From Myxococcales bacterium 68-20 (GTDB lineage Bacteria > Myxococcota_A > Polyangia > Polyangiales > Polyangiaceae), in NCBI GenBank assembly GCA_001899635.1, contig MKVQ01000002.1, forward strand, positions 250,198 through 314,197: a DNA stretch of 64,000 bases, written 5' to 3'. The notes under the pieces were generated by a model. That model was not told the DNA's origin, searched no databases, and saw only the letters and a program-made list of their open reading frames with translations. Below, in pieces: positions 35,956 to 46,600 of the stretch. Made by a program: the position numbers and the translations under genes. Positions within the stretch are counted from its first letter, which is position 1, and every line of letters begins with the position of its first letter.

Positions 35956-36780
35956 TCAGCGGAGCGTGATCGTGCCCGTGCTGCCCGCGAACTCCTTCGC
36001 CGTGAGCTTCAGCGAAGCGAGGCCGGTGCCCGCGGTGCCACGGCCGCCGGCTCCGGCGCCGTTCTTGATGTCGGTGAACGGTCCGACCTCGATCTTGTCC
36101 GCGTCGGCCTGGAGGATGACCTCGTCGGCAGCGAAGTCCGCGGGGAGCTTGGCAGAGATGTCGTCGCTCTCCGAGACCAGCGAGATCGTGGCGCCCTGGG
36201 TCGCCGGGAGATCGGCGTTGGTGAGGCCGCCGTTCGAGTTCGCTCCGAGGCTCCCGAGGGTCGCCGCCGAGAGCTGCAGCGTGAGTGTGCCGTTGCCCGA
36301 GAGCACCTTGAGGTCGAGCTTCTTGTCGGCCGAGCCCGCCGGGACGACGATCTCGACGTGCTCGCAGCCCGACTCGCCACCGTTCGAGCTGCCGTGCGAC
36401 CCGCCATGACCGCACGCGACGGTGATCCCGCTGCCCGAGTTCGAGAGCGTGAAGGTGGTCTTGGCTTCGGTGATGGAGGCGTCCGCGCTCTCCTTCTCCT
36501 CCGCAAGGGCCATCGCGAGCATCCTCGCCGTGGCCTTCACCTTCGTCGCGTTCGGATCGGCCGTCACGGAGACGCCGCCATTGAGCGAGATGCCGACGCC
36601 CTTGATGTCGATCTGGATCGGGCTGCCGTCCCAGTCTGCCGTGTCTTCCCGCACGACGTTGGTCTCGACGAAGCGGGTCTTGGGCTTGGCCGTAACCGAT
36701 GCCTGGACCTGGCAGCCCATGACGGAAGCGACGATACCGACGGCGACCGTTCCGAAGACGAGACTCGAGACGCGGCTCAT
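35956..36780 (-). CDS. Gly/Ser-rich putative lipoprotein
   Basis: A 274-residue exported protein. The ATG at 36780 has GGAGGGAG nine bases ahead. The signal peptide SRVSSLVFGTVAVGIVASVM ends in GC (lipobox VMGC). The mature part is dominated by beta-strand and Gly/Ser/Asn patterns (IQIDIKGVGISLNGGVSVTA; GHGGSHGSSNGGESGCEH; LDLKVLSGNGTLTLQLSAAT). Such runs resemble the DUF4097/DUF2807 type of beta-solenoid adhesin-like domains, but the match is by eye only. A His/Cys cluster near residue 125 (CGHGGSHG, then GCEH) might bind metal. It lies downstream of the DUF374 gene on the same strand, after a 187-base gap. Confidence 0.75.
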   Translation of the reverse strand: MSRVSSLVFGTVAVGIVASVMGCQVQASVTAKPKTRFVETNVVREDTADWDGSPIQIDIKGVGISLNGGVSVTADPNATKVKATARMLAMALAEEKESADASITEAKTTFTLSNSGSGITVACGHGGSHGSSNGGESGCEHVEIVVPAGSADKKLDLKVLSGNGTLTLQLSAATLGSLGANSNGGLTNADLPATQGATISLVSESDDISAKLPADFAADEVILQADADKIEVGPFTDIKNGAGAGGRGTAGTGLASLKLTAKEFAGSTGTITLR

Positions 36781-36967
36781 TCTGGATTCTCCCTCCCGCT
36801 CGCGGCGGGCAAAGCAAGGGCAGATACGAGGGGCCCCAGCTACTTGGACCGACCTCTGCCTGAATTCATTCAACGGCGGTCCCGCGATTCGGATCCCGGG
36901 GCGTTCTGAGGCCGTGGAAACTCAGGCAAAAGCCTCGACAAAGGTAACACGCGTCATCGCGGGCGCG

Positions 36968-37672
36968 TCAACTCAAGGCGCCCAGCACTGCAGGTGGTCG
37001 GGGTGCGAGCCCAAGCGCCGCCTCGGCGGCCGCATTGGCAGAGGCGATGGCCGTCGCCAGCTTGCCTACTCCAACCTCGTCCGATCCGAGGTCTGCCGGC
37101 TCGATCGGCGCCCCGAGCACCACGCTCACCCGCGCGAACGGCCATGCGAGGGCGAAGCGGTCCCACGCCCGCGCAAAGATCTTCCCCCCCACGATCGCGC
37201 TGCCCATCGGCACGATGACCGCGCCGGCCGCGCGAGCGGCCAGGAGGACGCCGGGCTTGGGCACCCCGTACGGTCCGCGCGGTCCGTCGACGGCAAACGC
37301 CGCGTCGTGCGTCCCGGTCCGGAGCCGCCGCACGAGCGTCGCGAGCCCGCGCGCTCCGCCGTTCGAGCTCGAGCCACGGACGACGGTAAACCCGAGCATC
37401 GAGAGCGCGGCGCTCTGGATCTGCCCGTCCTTCGACAGGCTCACCATCACGACAGTGGACCGCCGCCGTTGCCACGCGAGGAGCGGCCACTGCTTGCCGT
37501 GGAGGAACGCGAGGACCCAGGGGCGCCGCTCTTGGCACGTGTCGAGCGCGCTCGCCTCGAGCGCCGGGTCGATCACGAGCTCGAGGCGCAGTGTCATGAG
37601 CCACAGGCGCGCGACAATCCCGAGGCAGAACCCGAGGACGGCGCGCGCCATCACGCCCATGACGCGTTTCAC
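36968..37672 (-). CDS. DUF374-type lysophospholipid acyltransferase
   Basis: A 234-residue membrane-associated acyltransferase of the DUF374 group, related to lipid A acyltransferases. It has an N-terminal membrane segment (MARAVLGFCLGIVARLWLM), the His motif VLAFLHGKQWPLLAW, SLSKDGQIQSAALSMLGF, TVVRGSSSNGGARGL and the signature AVDGPRGPYGVPKPGVLLAA. The acceptor lipid is not known. The GTG at 37672 overlaps the stop of the giant TPR gene as GTGA, so translation is coupled to it. An ATG at 37660 (MGVMARAV) is an alternative. This coupling to an 11.5-kb gene, with PlsC and a lipid kinase beyond it, is the main hint to its role. Confidence 0.88.
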   Translation of the reverse strand: MKRVMGVMARAVLGFCLGIVARLWLMTLRLELVIDPALEASALDTCQERRPWVLAFLHGKQWPLLAWQRRRSTVVMVSLSKDGQIQSAALSMLGFTVVRGSSSNGGARGLATLVRRLRTGTHDAAFAVDGPRGPYGVPKPGVLLAARAAGAVIVPMGSAIVGGKIFARAWDRFALAWPFARVSVVLGAPIEPADLGSDEVGVGKLATAIASANAAAEAALGLAPRPPAVLGALS

Positions 37673-40600
37673 CCCTTCAGCTCGGCGAGCATCGTCTTCG
37701 CGCGTGCGAGGTTCGGATCGTTCTCGACGGCGCGCTCGAGCATCTGGACAGCCTTCGCCTTGTCGCCCTGCTTCATGCTGATCTCGCCGAGGTAGTAGAA
37801 GACCTCGCCCTTCGTGATGCCGCTCTGCGCGTCGAGGCGCTGGAGAAGCAACGCGCGGAACGTCTTCTGCGCGCGATCGAGATCGCCGATCTCGATCGCG
37901 AGGACACCGAGGTCGCGGAGCACCTCGATCGAGCCCGGGTCGATCTTGAACGCCATGTCGAGCTGCGTGAGCGCGACGTCCTTCTCTCCGAGCGTCGCGA
38001 GCGCGCGGCCGAGGCGGTGGTGATAGAGCGACAGCTCCTTCGTCCGCTTGCTTCCGAACGACGCGATGATCCGCTCGAGCACCGTCGCGGCATCACGCTC
38101 GCGCTGCGATGCCGTGTAGGCATCGCAGAGGAGAAGGAGCAGCTCCCGATCGCTCGGGACGAGCTCGGTCACTCGCTCGAGCACGGGGACCGCGTCCGCG
38201 GGCGCCTTTCGCTCGACGAGGTGGATCTCCGCGGCGCGGCGCAGGAGCTTCACCTGCTCGGCGACGTGCGGGGGCGGCGGCGGGATCATCGACCCGCCGG
38301 GAGGATTGGAGCTCCGACCGACCGGCGCGACCTCCGGAGGAGGCGCCACGATGCCGCCATACGCGGCCGCGATGATGTCGGCGTTCGAGGCCAGAAGCCC
38401 CGCGAGCTCCGCCCACTTCTTTGCCCGCTCGTAGAGCTGACCGAGGCGCTCGCGGACGTCGGTGCTCTCCGGGTCTGCTTCGAGCGCACGCTTGAGCGCG
38501 TCCTCCATGCCTTGCTCGTCACCGAGCTCCTTGCGAGCGCTCGCGAGGCGGAGCGCGATCTCGACGGCGCGCGCGCCGCTCGCGGTCTCGAGCAGGCTCG
38601 CGAGAGCGCGTTCGGCTTTGTCCCAGGCGCCACGTCCCTCCGCGAGGCGCGCGACGGCCTCGAGCGCCTCGGCGTGCCGTGCGTCTCGCTCGAGGACTTG
38701 CTCGTAGATCTCGAGCGCGCGACGGGCATCCTTCACCCGAAGCTCGAGGGTCTCGCCGAGCACCACCATGCGTGACAGCTCGAGCGCAGCCTCGCCGCGC
38801 GCGCGCGCGCGCTCGACGAGGCTCGTCTGGAGCTCCGAGAGCTCCGCGTACTGCTCCGCCTTCTCGAAGAGCGCGCCGAGCACCTTCGCCGCCTCCTCGT
38901 GATCGGGATCCTCATCGAGGATCGCGCGGAGCGTGTCGGTGGCATCGCGCACGTTCTCGAACTTCTCGAGCTGGAGCCGCGCGAGATCGACACGGAGGTG
39001 CGATCGTGCGTCGGCGGACTCCGCGAGCTCGATGAGCATCGCGAGCAGCCGAGCAAGCTCGTTGTACTTCCCGAGCTCACGGTAGAGCGCACGGAGGCGC
39101 TCCTGCGCGCGCACGTCTCCGCGCTCCTGCTCGAGGATCTCCTCGTAGAGCGCGACCGCGCGATCGCGATCGCCGAGCCGCTCGGATGCGACCTCGGCGG
39201 CGCGATGACGAAGCCGGAGGGCCTGATCGCCGTCGGACTCGGCCTCGGCGCGCTTCAAGAGCAGCGTGACGACCTCCTGGTAATCGCCTGCGTTCTCACG
39301 GAGGCGCGTCAGCTCGCCGTTGGCCCACGCGTCCGCGTCGTTCTCGGCGAGGAGCTCGCGAAGGACCTCCTCGGCGAGCTTCGCGTCGGCGAGGGTGACC
39401 TCGGCGAGCTCGGCGGCCTCGCGCGCAAGCTCACGCTTGCGGTCCGGCTCGCCTTCGAGCTTCACCAAGCGACGAAGCGTCGCCACGCGATCTCGCTCGC
39501 GCCCCGGTCCTCGACGGAGCGTCTCGAGCGCGCGGACGAGCTCGATGTTCTCCGGATCCGCATCGAGCGCCTTCGCGAACGCCCCCTCGGCGCTGGAAAG
39601 GTCACCGACCTTGTCGCGATGCCAACCTCCGAGGCGCGCCCAGAGCTCCGCGGCCCCGGTCGCCCCCGCAGCGGCGCGATCGTGCGCCTCGAGTGCGCGG
39701 CCGAGCGCATCGGCAGCCTCACGCCAGGCGTTGTTCTTCTCCGCTAGGCGCTCGAGCTCGGTCAGCGCGTCGGCGTCGGTCGGCTCGCCGACGAGCGCCG
39801 CCTCGACGGCGCGCTGCGCGCCCACCGGATCGTTCGCTTCGTTCTCGCGGACGCGCGCGAGCTCGAGCCGTGCACGCGTCTTGGCACGGGTGCCGTCCGC
39901 GCGATCGACCCGTCGCTCGTAGAGCCGAGCGAGGTCCTCGCCGCGGTTCGTCGAGCGATAGACACCCTCGAGCGTGTCGAACGCGTCGTCGAAGAGCGCG
40001 TCGTCGGCGAGCAGGCGCTCGATGGCCTCCCTCGCCTGCGCGTGCTCCGGAACGCGCTCGACCGCGAGGCGGAGCGTCGCGAGCCCCTGCGCCTTGTCGC
40101 CGATCGCGTCGATCTGGAGGCTCGCGAGGCGGTGGTACAGATCCGCCTGCGCGGCGCCGTCCTCCTCGATCGCGATGCGACGCTCGAGGACGTCGACGAG
40201 CGCACGCGTGTCGCCGAGCCCGCCTTGCACGCGCTCGAGAGCCACGAGCACCTCCGGTCCGTCGCCGCCCTGCTCGGCGGCGCGAGCGTAGGCCTCGGCT
40301 GCGCGCGGCAGATCCGAGAGCTCCCTCTCCGCGACCTTGCCGAGACGCATGAAGAGATCGGCAGTCACCCTCGCATCGAAGATCGACGCCGCGCGCTCGC
40401 CGAGGGTGTCGGCGTACAGCGACCAGCCGTCCTTGCCGATGAGCGCAGCGACGCGCTCGATGTCCGCGTGGAGCGCGCCGTCATCCGGCTGCTCGGCGAG
40501 AGCCCGCAGGAGCGCTCGCTCCGCCCGTCCGAGGTCGCGGAGCGAGTCTTCCGTGACCTTGGCGATGGCGCGGAGCGTGCCCGCGCGCTCGAAGGCCTCC

Positions 40601-43600
40601 GTCTGCGCACGGAGACGCATCTCGAGCGCGTCGGCGAGCTCCTCGTGCTTGCCGGCAGCGGCGAGCACGGGCTCGAGGACCTCCGCCGCCTCGCGGCGAA
40701 GCTCGTCGCGGCTCTCGCCGATCTGGCGCACCGCCCGCGCGGCCTCCTCGTCGTAGCCGAACGCGAGGACCTCGCGGAAGGCTTCGAGCGCCTTTTCGTG
40801 ATCGTCGAGCTCGGCGGCGAGCAAGCGTCCGATCCGCTTCGTCGTCTGCACCTTGGCGACGGGATCGGTCACGAGCTCGGCCTCGGCGCGGAGGTTGTCG
40901 AGCAGCTCGGGCCACATCTTCTCCGCCTCGTAGAGGTCGGAGAGGCGCTTCATCACCTCGGGGTCGTTCGGCTTGGTTGCGAGGGCCTGACCGAGCAGGA
41001 CGACGGCCTCCCGCCGGTCCTGGAGCCCGACCTCGTAACACTTGGCCGCGTCGAGCAGGAGCCGGTGCTTCAGATCGTCGTCGTACTCGGCGCAGAGCTC
41101 GACGCGACGGCGATAGAGGTCGACGAGCCGCGCAGCGTCGTTCCGCTCCTCGTAGAGCGGGATCAGATTGTCGAGCGTCCAGGCGTTCGAAGGCTCCAGC
41201 TCGAGGGCGCGCTCGTACGCGTCGATCGAGCCCTGCTGATCGTCGAGCATGTCGCGGCGAGCCTCGCCGATGCGACGCCAGAGGCTCGCGCGCTCTTCGT
41301 CGTCGTTCGTGAGGTCGGCCCGCTTCGCGAGCACGCGGACGAGCGTCGGCCAGTCCGAGAGCAGCGTGGCGAGCTGGTCCATCTCGTCGAGCGGACGCGA
41401 ATCCGACTCGTCGAGGGAGAACAGGCGCTCCCACGCGTCGAGCGCCTTGCGCGGATCGTCGCGGCGCTGGTCGTGGAGCTTCGCGAGCGCCTCGACCAGC
41501 TCACGCCGGCCGATGCCGTCGATCTTCTCGATCCCCTGCTCGTAGGCGTCGGCGAGATCGTCCCAGCGCGACGTCGCGACAGCGAGGCGATCGAGCTCCT
41601 CGCGCGTGTCTCCGTCGTCGGGGTCGATGGTGAAGGCCTCCTTCAAGCAGTCGAAGGCGCGCCCGAGATCGTTGCCCCGCTCCTCGAGGAGCTGCCCCAC
41701 GTCCCGGAGGACGGAGACCTTCTCGTTCGGGCTGCCGGCGATCGCGTAGCGATGCCGCGCGATCTCGACCAGCTTCTGCCAGTCGTCGGCCTGCTCGTAG
41801 ATCGGGCCGAGCAGCTCCACCACGCGCGGGCGGTGGTCCTCGCTCCCGAGCTTTGCCTCGAGCTCCTTCACCGCCGCCTGACCGAGCTCGCTCGCTTGCG
41901 GGGAGACGAGCCCGATCACCGCCTCGAGCTCGTCGATCGCGGAGACGGTGTCTTCGAGCTTGCCGTCGAGGACGTTCGCGAGCGACAGGCGCCACCTCGC
42001 CTCCTCCTCCGGAAGCGCGCTCTGCTCGGCACGGCGCCGGTAGAGGTCGGCGAGGTCACGCCACCTCTCACGCCGCTCGTAGAGACGGCCGAGCGCGTCG
42101 AGCGCCGTGGCATCCGTCTCGTCGACATCGAGGACGTTCCTGAACGTGACGATCGCCGCATCGTCGTCGCCGACCTCCCCCTCCTCGATCTTCGCGATCG
42201 TGTGGAGCGTCGCGACGCGGTCGACGGGGTCGGTCCGATACTCGAGCGCATCGCGGTAGAGCGCGACCCGCTCGGCCGGGCGCTTCGCCGCGGAGAGCAG
42301 GCGATCGATCGCCCGGAACGCCTGCTGCTCGTCCTCCGGCGCAAACTGGTACGCGCGGCGGTAGAACTGGAGGGCGCGGTTCGTGTGCTTCTGGCCATCG
42401 GCTCGCGCGCCGAGCGCCTCGAACAGCTCGCCGGTTCGGTATGCGAGACGCGCCGTGGCGGGCTCGTCGGCGTCGATCTTCTCGAGCTCCCCGGCGAAGA
42501 TCTCCGCGAGGCGCTCCTCCGCCGTCGCGACGCGCGCGAGGCGCTCGAGCTCTGCCCACGTTGCCTCGTCGGTCACGTCCTCGGCGAGGAGCTTCGCCAT
42601 GACGTCGAGCGCAGCGCGGTAGTTCTCCTCCTGCTCCTCGTGGAGTTTCGCGAGGCGCCGGAGCAGCTCGCGACGCTCGCCGGGGTCCTCGCTCCCTTCG
42701 AGGCGCGCCTCGACCGCGCCCATCACCTTCCGCCAATCGAGGCGCGTCAGGTAGACGCCCTCGAGCATCTCGGCGGCTCGGGCGGCCTGGGCCCGATCCC
42801 CGTTCGCTCGCTGCGCGACGATCTGCTCGAGGGACTGGACGGTCGCCTCGTGCGTCGGGTCGACACGAAGGGCCTCGCCCCACGCCTCGAACGCGCGCTC
42901 GGGCTCGGCGAGCTCCTTCTCGAAGACGCGGCCGAGCGCATGGTAGAGCGTCGCACGGCGATCGAGCGTCGTCTCGTCGACGCCGAGCTCGCGCTCGTGC
43001 AGCGCGACGAGGTCGCCCCATCGCGACGACGCGGTGTAGAGGCGCTCGAGCGCTGCTACGGCCGGCGCGTCGAGCCCGAGCTCGACGATCTGCTCGTAGA
43101 CTCCGATCGCGCGATCGCGGTCGCCGAGCGACACGTCGCAGATCTTCGCCTGCTTGTAGAGGATGCCCCGCTTCTCGGCGTCGCTGGTCGCGATCTCGGC
43201 GCGACGCTTCAGCACCTCGATCAGGTGCTCGTGCTCCCCAGCCTCCTCGTGGAGGGACTCGAGCGCCGTGAGCGCGCGCGTCTCCTCGGGACGGAGCTCG
43301 AGGGCGCGGCGGTAGCATTCCTTCGCCAGCGCGGCGTCCGAGAGCTTCGTTCGTGCGAGCTCCGCAACACGCAGCAGCACGGAGACCTGCTTGTCCTCGT
43401 CGAGGATCTCGGGCAGCGCCGCGCGGTAGAGCGCCACGAGCTCCGCCCAGCTGCGCTCCCCCGTCGAAGGTGAGATGCGCTCGGAGAGCCGCTCCGCACG
43501 AGCGATCCATTCGTCGACCGACGGCTCGGCCGCGGACTCGCGAAGGCCTCGCGACGTGTAGGCGAACGCCTTCGGCAGATCATTCAGCGGCCCCTCGGAG

Positions 43601-46600
43601 ACCGAGGCCGCGCGCGACAGGAGCTCGAGGCGTGGGTCGAGCTCGCTCTCGAGCTCGATCTGGATGTCGAGGACGCGAACGAGCTTGTCGTCCGTGCCGG
43701 CTGCCTCGTACAGCGGCCGCAGGATCTCGGCCACCTCGCCACGTGCCCCTTCCTCGGCGAGGAGCTCCTCGAGCGCCTCACGCGCAGGGACCGTACCCGG
43801 ATCGATCGTCAGCGCCTGGCGGTAGGCCTCGACCGCCTCGTCGATCTCGCCGAGACGCTTGCGACGGACGTCGCCCATCCGGGTGAGGAGATCGATGCGG
43901 TCCTCCGGCTCCGTCGCGAGCCCGAGATCGGCCTCGAGGGTCTCGGCGAGATCGCGCGCGCGCTCGGCCTTCTCGTAGAGGACCGCAAGCGCGCCGAGGA
44001 TCTTCCGATCCGCGCCGAAGTCGTCGAGCACCGCGCGGTACGCCAGGATCGCCTCGTCGACCTCGCCGATCGTCTCGAGCGCCTTCGCCGCACGGCCCAT
44101 GAGGACCTTCCGCGCCTCGGCGTCGTTCGCGTTCCGCTCGCGCGTCCGCAGGATCTCGACCAGGCTCCGCAGATCCCCGCCCCGCTCGTAGAGCCGATCG
44201 AGGGACGCGAGCGCGTCGTCGTCCGCGGGATCGTCTTCGAGCCGCTCCTTCCACGCAGCGATCGCCGCCGCATCGTCGGAAAGCGACTCCTCGGAGAGCC
44301 GTGCTAGCCGGCCGAGGAGCTGGCGGCGCGCGTCGGCCTGCTCCTCGAGCTTCACCTGCGCGCGAAGGATGCCGGCAAGCTCGCCGTACTTGCCTCCCGC
44401 GAGGTAGATCCGCTCGAGGGCGCGCGTGGCCGGGAGCGCGATCGACGGGTCCTCCGGTGCGAGCTCGAAGACCTGCCGGAACACGCCCTCGGATCGGTCC
44501 ACCCGCCCCGCCTCTTCGTGGATCCGTGCGACGTCGCCGAGGATCTCGGCGCGCGGCTGCGGAGCATCGGCGTTCTTCGCCGCCGCCGTCAGCACCTCGG
44601 CGGCCTCCTCTCGCTTACCGAGGCGCGTCGCGATCTCGAGGTAGCGCTGCCGCGCCTCGACATCGCCGGGCGAGAGCGGCAAGAGGCGCGCGTACGTCTC
44701 GAAGGAGCCGGCGTCGTCGATGAGGCGCTCGTCGCGCAGCTCGGCGACGCGGCGGAGCAGCTCGCGCCGCTCGACGTCATCGGCGACGAACTCGAGCCGG
44801 ATCTCGAGCACGCGCACGAGATCGCTGATCTCGTCGCGATCGGAGTACACGCCCTCGAGGATGATCGCCGCGCGCTGCCGCAGATCGGGATGCACGAGGC
44901 ACTTCTCGACGAGCTCGCGTGCCTCTCGGCTCGACGTGTCCCCGAGGACGACCTCTTCGAGGTGATCGAGCGCGTTCTTCGGGTCACCGAGCTTCACGAA
45001 GAGGAGCGTGCCGAGCCGGAGCTTGAGCTGAACGCTGGCGGTGCTCCCGGCGAGCTCGATGCGACGGCGCAGGAGATCGGCGAGGTTCTGCCACCGCTCG
45101 TGCGCGGCATAGAGCTTGTCGAGGGCGAAGATCGCCTGCTCGTGCCCGGGCTCGAGTTCGAGGATGCGCTCGTAATAGTGGATGGCCTTCGCCCCGTCGC
45201 TCGTGATCTCCTCGGCGATGATCGCGACCTCCGCGAGGAGATCGGTCCGGCGCTCCGCGCTCTCGGTCGCGGCGACCATGCGCTCGTAGAGCGCCTCGAG
45301 GTCCTTCCAGCGCTCGCGCGTCGTCAGGATCTGCTTCAGACGGAGGAACGCGCGATCGTTGCCCGGGTCGCGCGCGAGGATGCGCTCGAGGTAGGGCGTC
45401 GCGAGATCGATCTCGCCGAGGTTCTCGTCGTAGAGCGTGGCGGCGCGCTCGGCGAGGTCCATCTCGACGTGCACGGGCAGGCCGGTCTCGCCCGTCTCGG
45501 GCACGGCCTGCGTGATCGTCTCGACGAACTGCTGGGTGCGCCCCGTCTTGTTGGCGAGGACGGCGAGCCGATCCCACAGATCGAGCTCGCTCGGGTACTC
45601 GAGCGCTGCCTTCGCGAGGACCTCGAACGCCGCCAGCCGATCGCCGAGGTTCTGCTTCACCGCGGCGAGACGGAGGTGGAGCGCGAGCCGGTCCTGCTTG
45701 GACGGTGCAGTCGCGATCAGCACCCCGAGCACGTCCCCCTGCTTCTCGAACTGACCCGCGGCCGCATAGGCCGCCTCGAGCAGGATCGCAGCGTCCTTGC
45801 GTGTCTCGGCGAGGGGCATGAGCTCCTCGACGAGAGCGATCACCTGCGCGTGCTGCGGCGCGATCTCGAGCGCACGCGTCGCGGCGGCGAGGGCCTCGCG
45901 CGGGTTCTCGAGCGGCCCGAGGTAGAGGCGCGCGAGATCGAGCTCGCGCGCGACGCGGTTCGCCCCCTCCTCGAGGTCACGCTCGCGCGAGAGAATGCCG
46001 GCCGCGCCCTCTGCGTCACCGGCAGCGAGGAGCAGCCGCGACAGCGCGCGAAGCGAGCCGACGTGCTCCGGATCGATGCCGAGCAGCTCCTTGTGGATCT
46101 CGGTCGCCCGGGCGGGCTCAGCGAACGCCTCTTCTTCGAGGAGCGCCCACTCCGCGAGGAGCGGCACCGCCGCCCTTCCCTCCGCGCGGTTCACGCGCAG
46201 CCGGAACAGCCACCGGAGGTCGTCGTGCCGGTCCGGAGACGAGCGCAGGAGGCGGTCGAGCCCCGCGATCGCGGCCTCGTCCTCCGGGTTGGCCTCGATG
46301 AGGTCCTTGTAAGCGAGGACGGCATCGTCGGGCTTGCCCGCATGTTGCGCGGACACCTCGGCGAGCTTCATCCTCAGCTCGCGCTGTTCGTCCGCCCCCT
46401 CCGCCGACTCGAGCCGCGCCTGGATCGCCTGCGCGAGCCCCGCCCACTCGCCGGAGGCGCGAGCCCATGCTTCGAGCGACGCGAGCGTCCCCTCGGCGGT
46501 CGGCGCGAGCTCGTAGGCCTTCTTCGCGTAGCGGAACGCGGCCGGCCTGTCCGCGAGCCGATGGCCGACGACCTCCGCGAGCTTCTCGTAGAAACCGCGA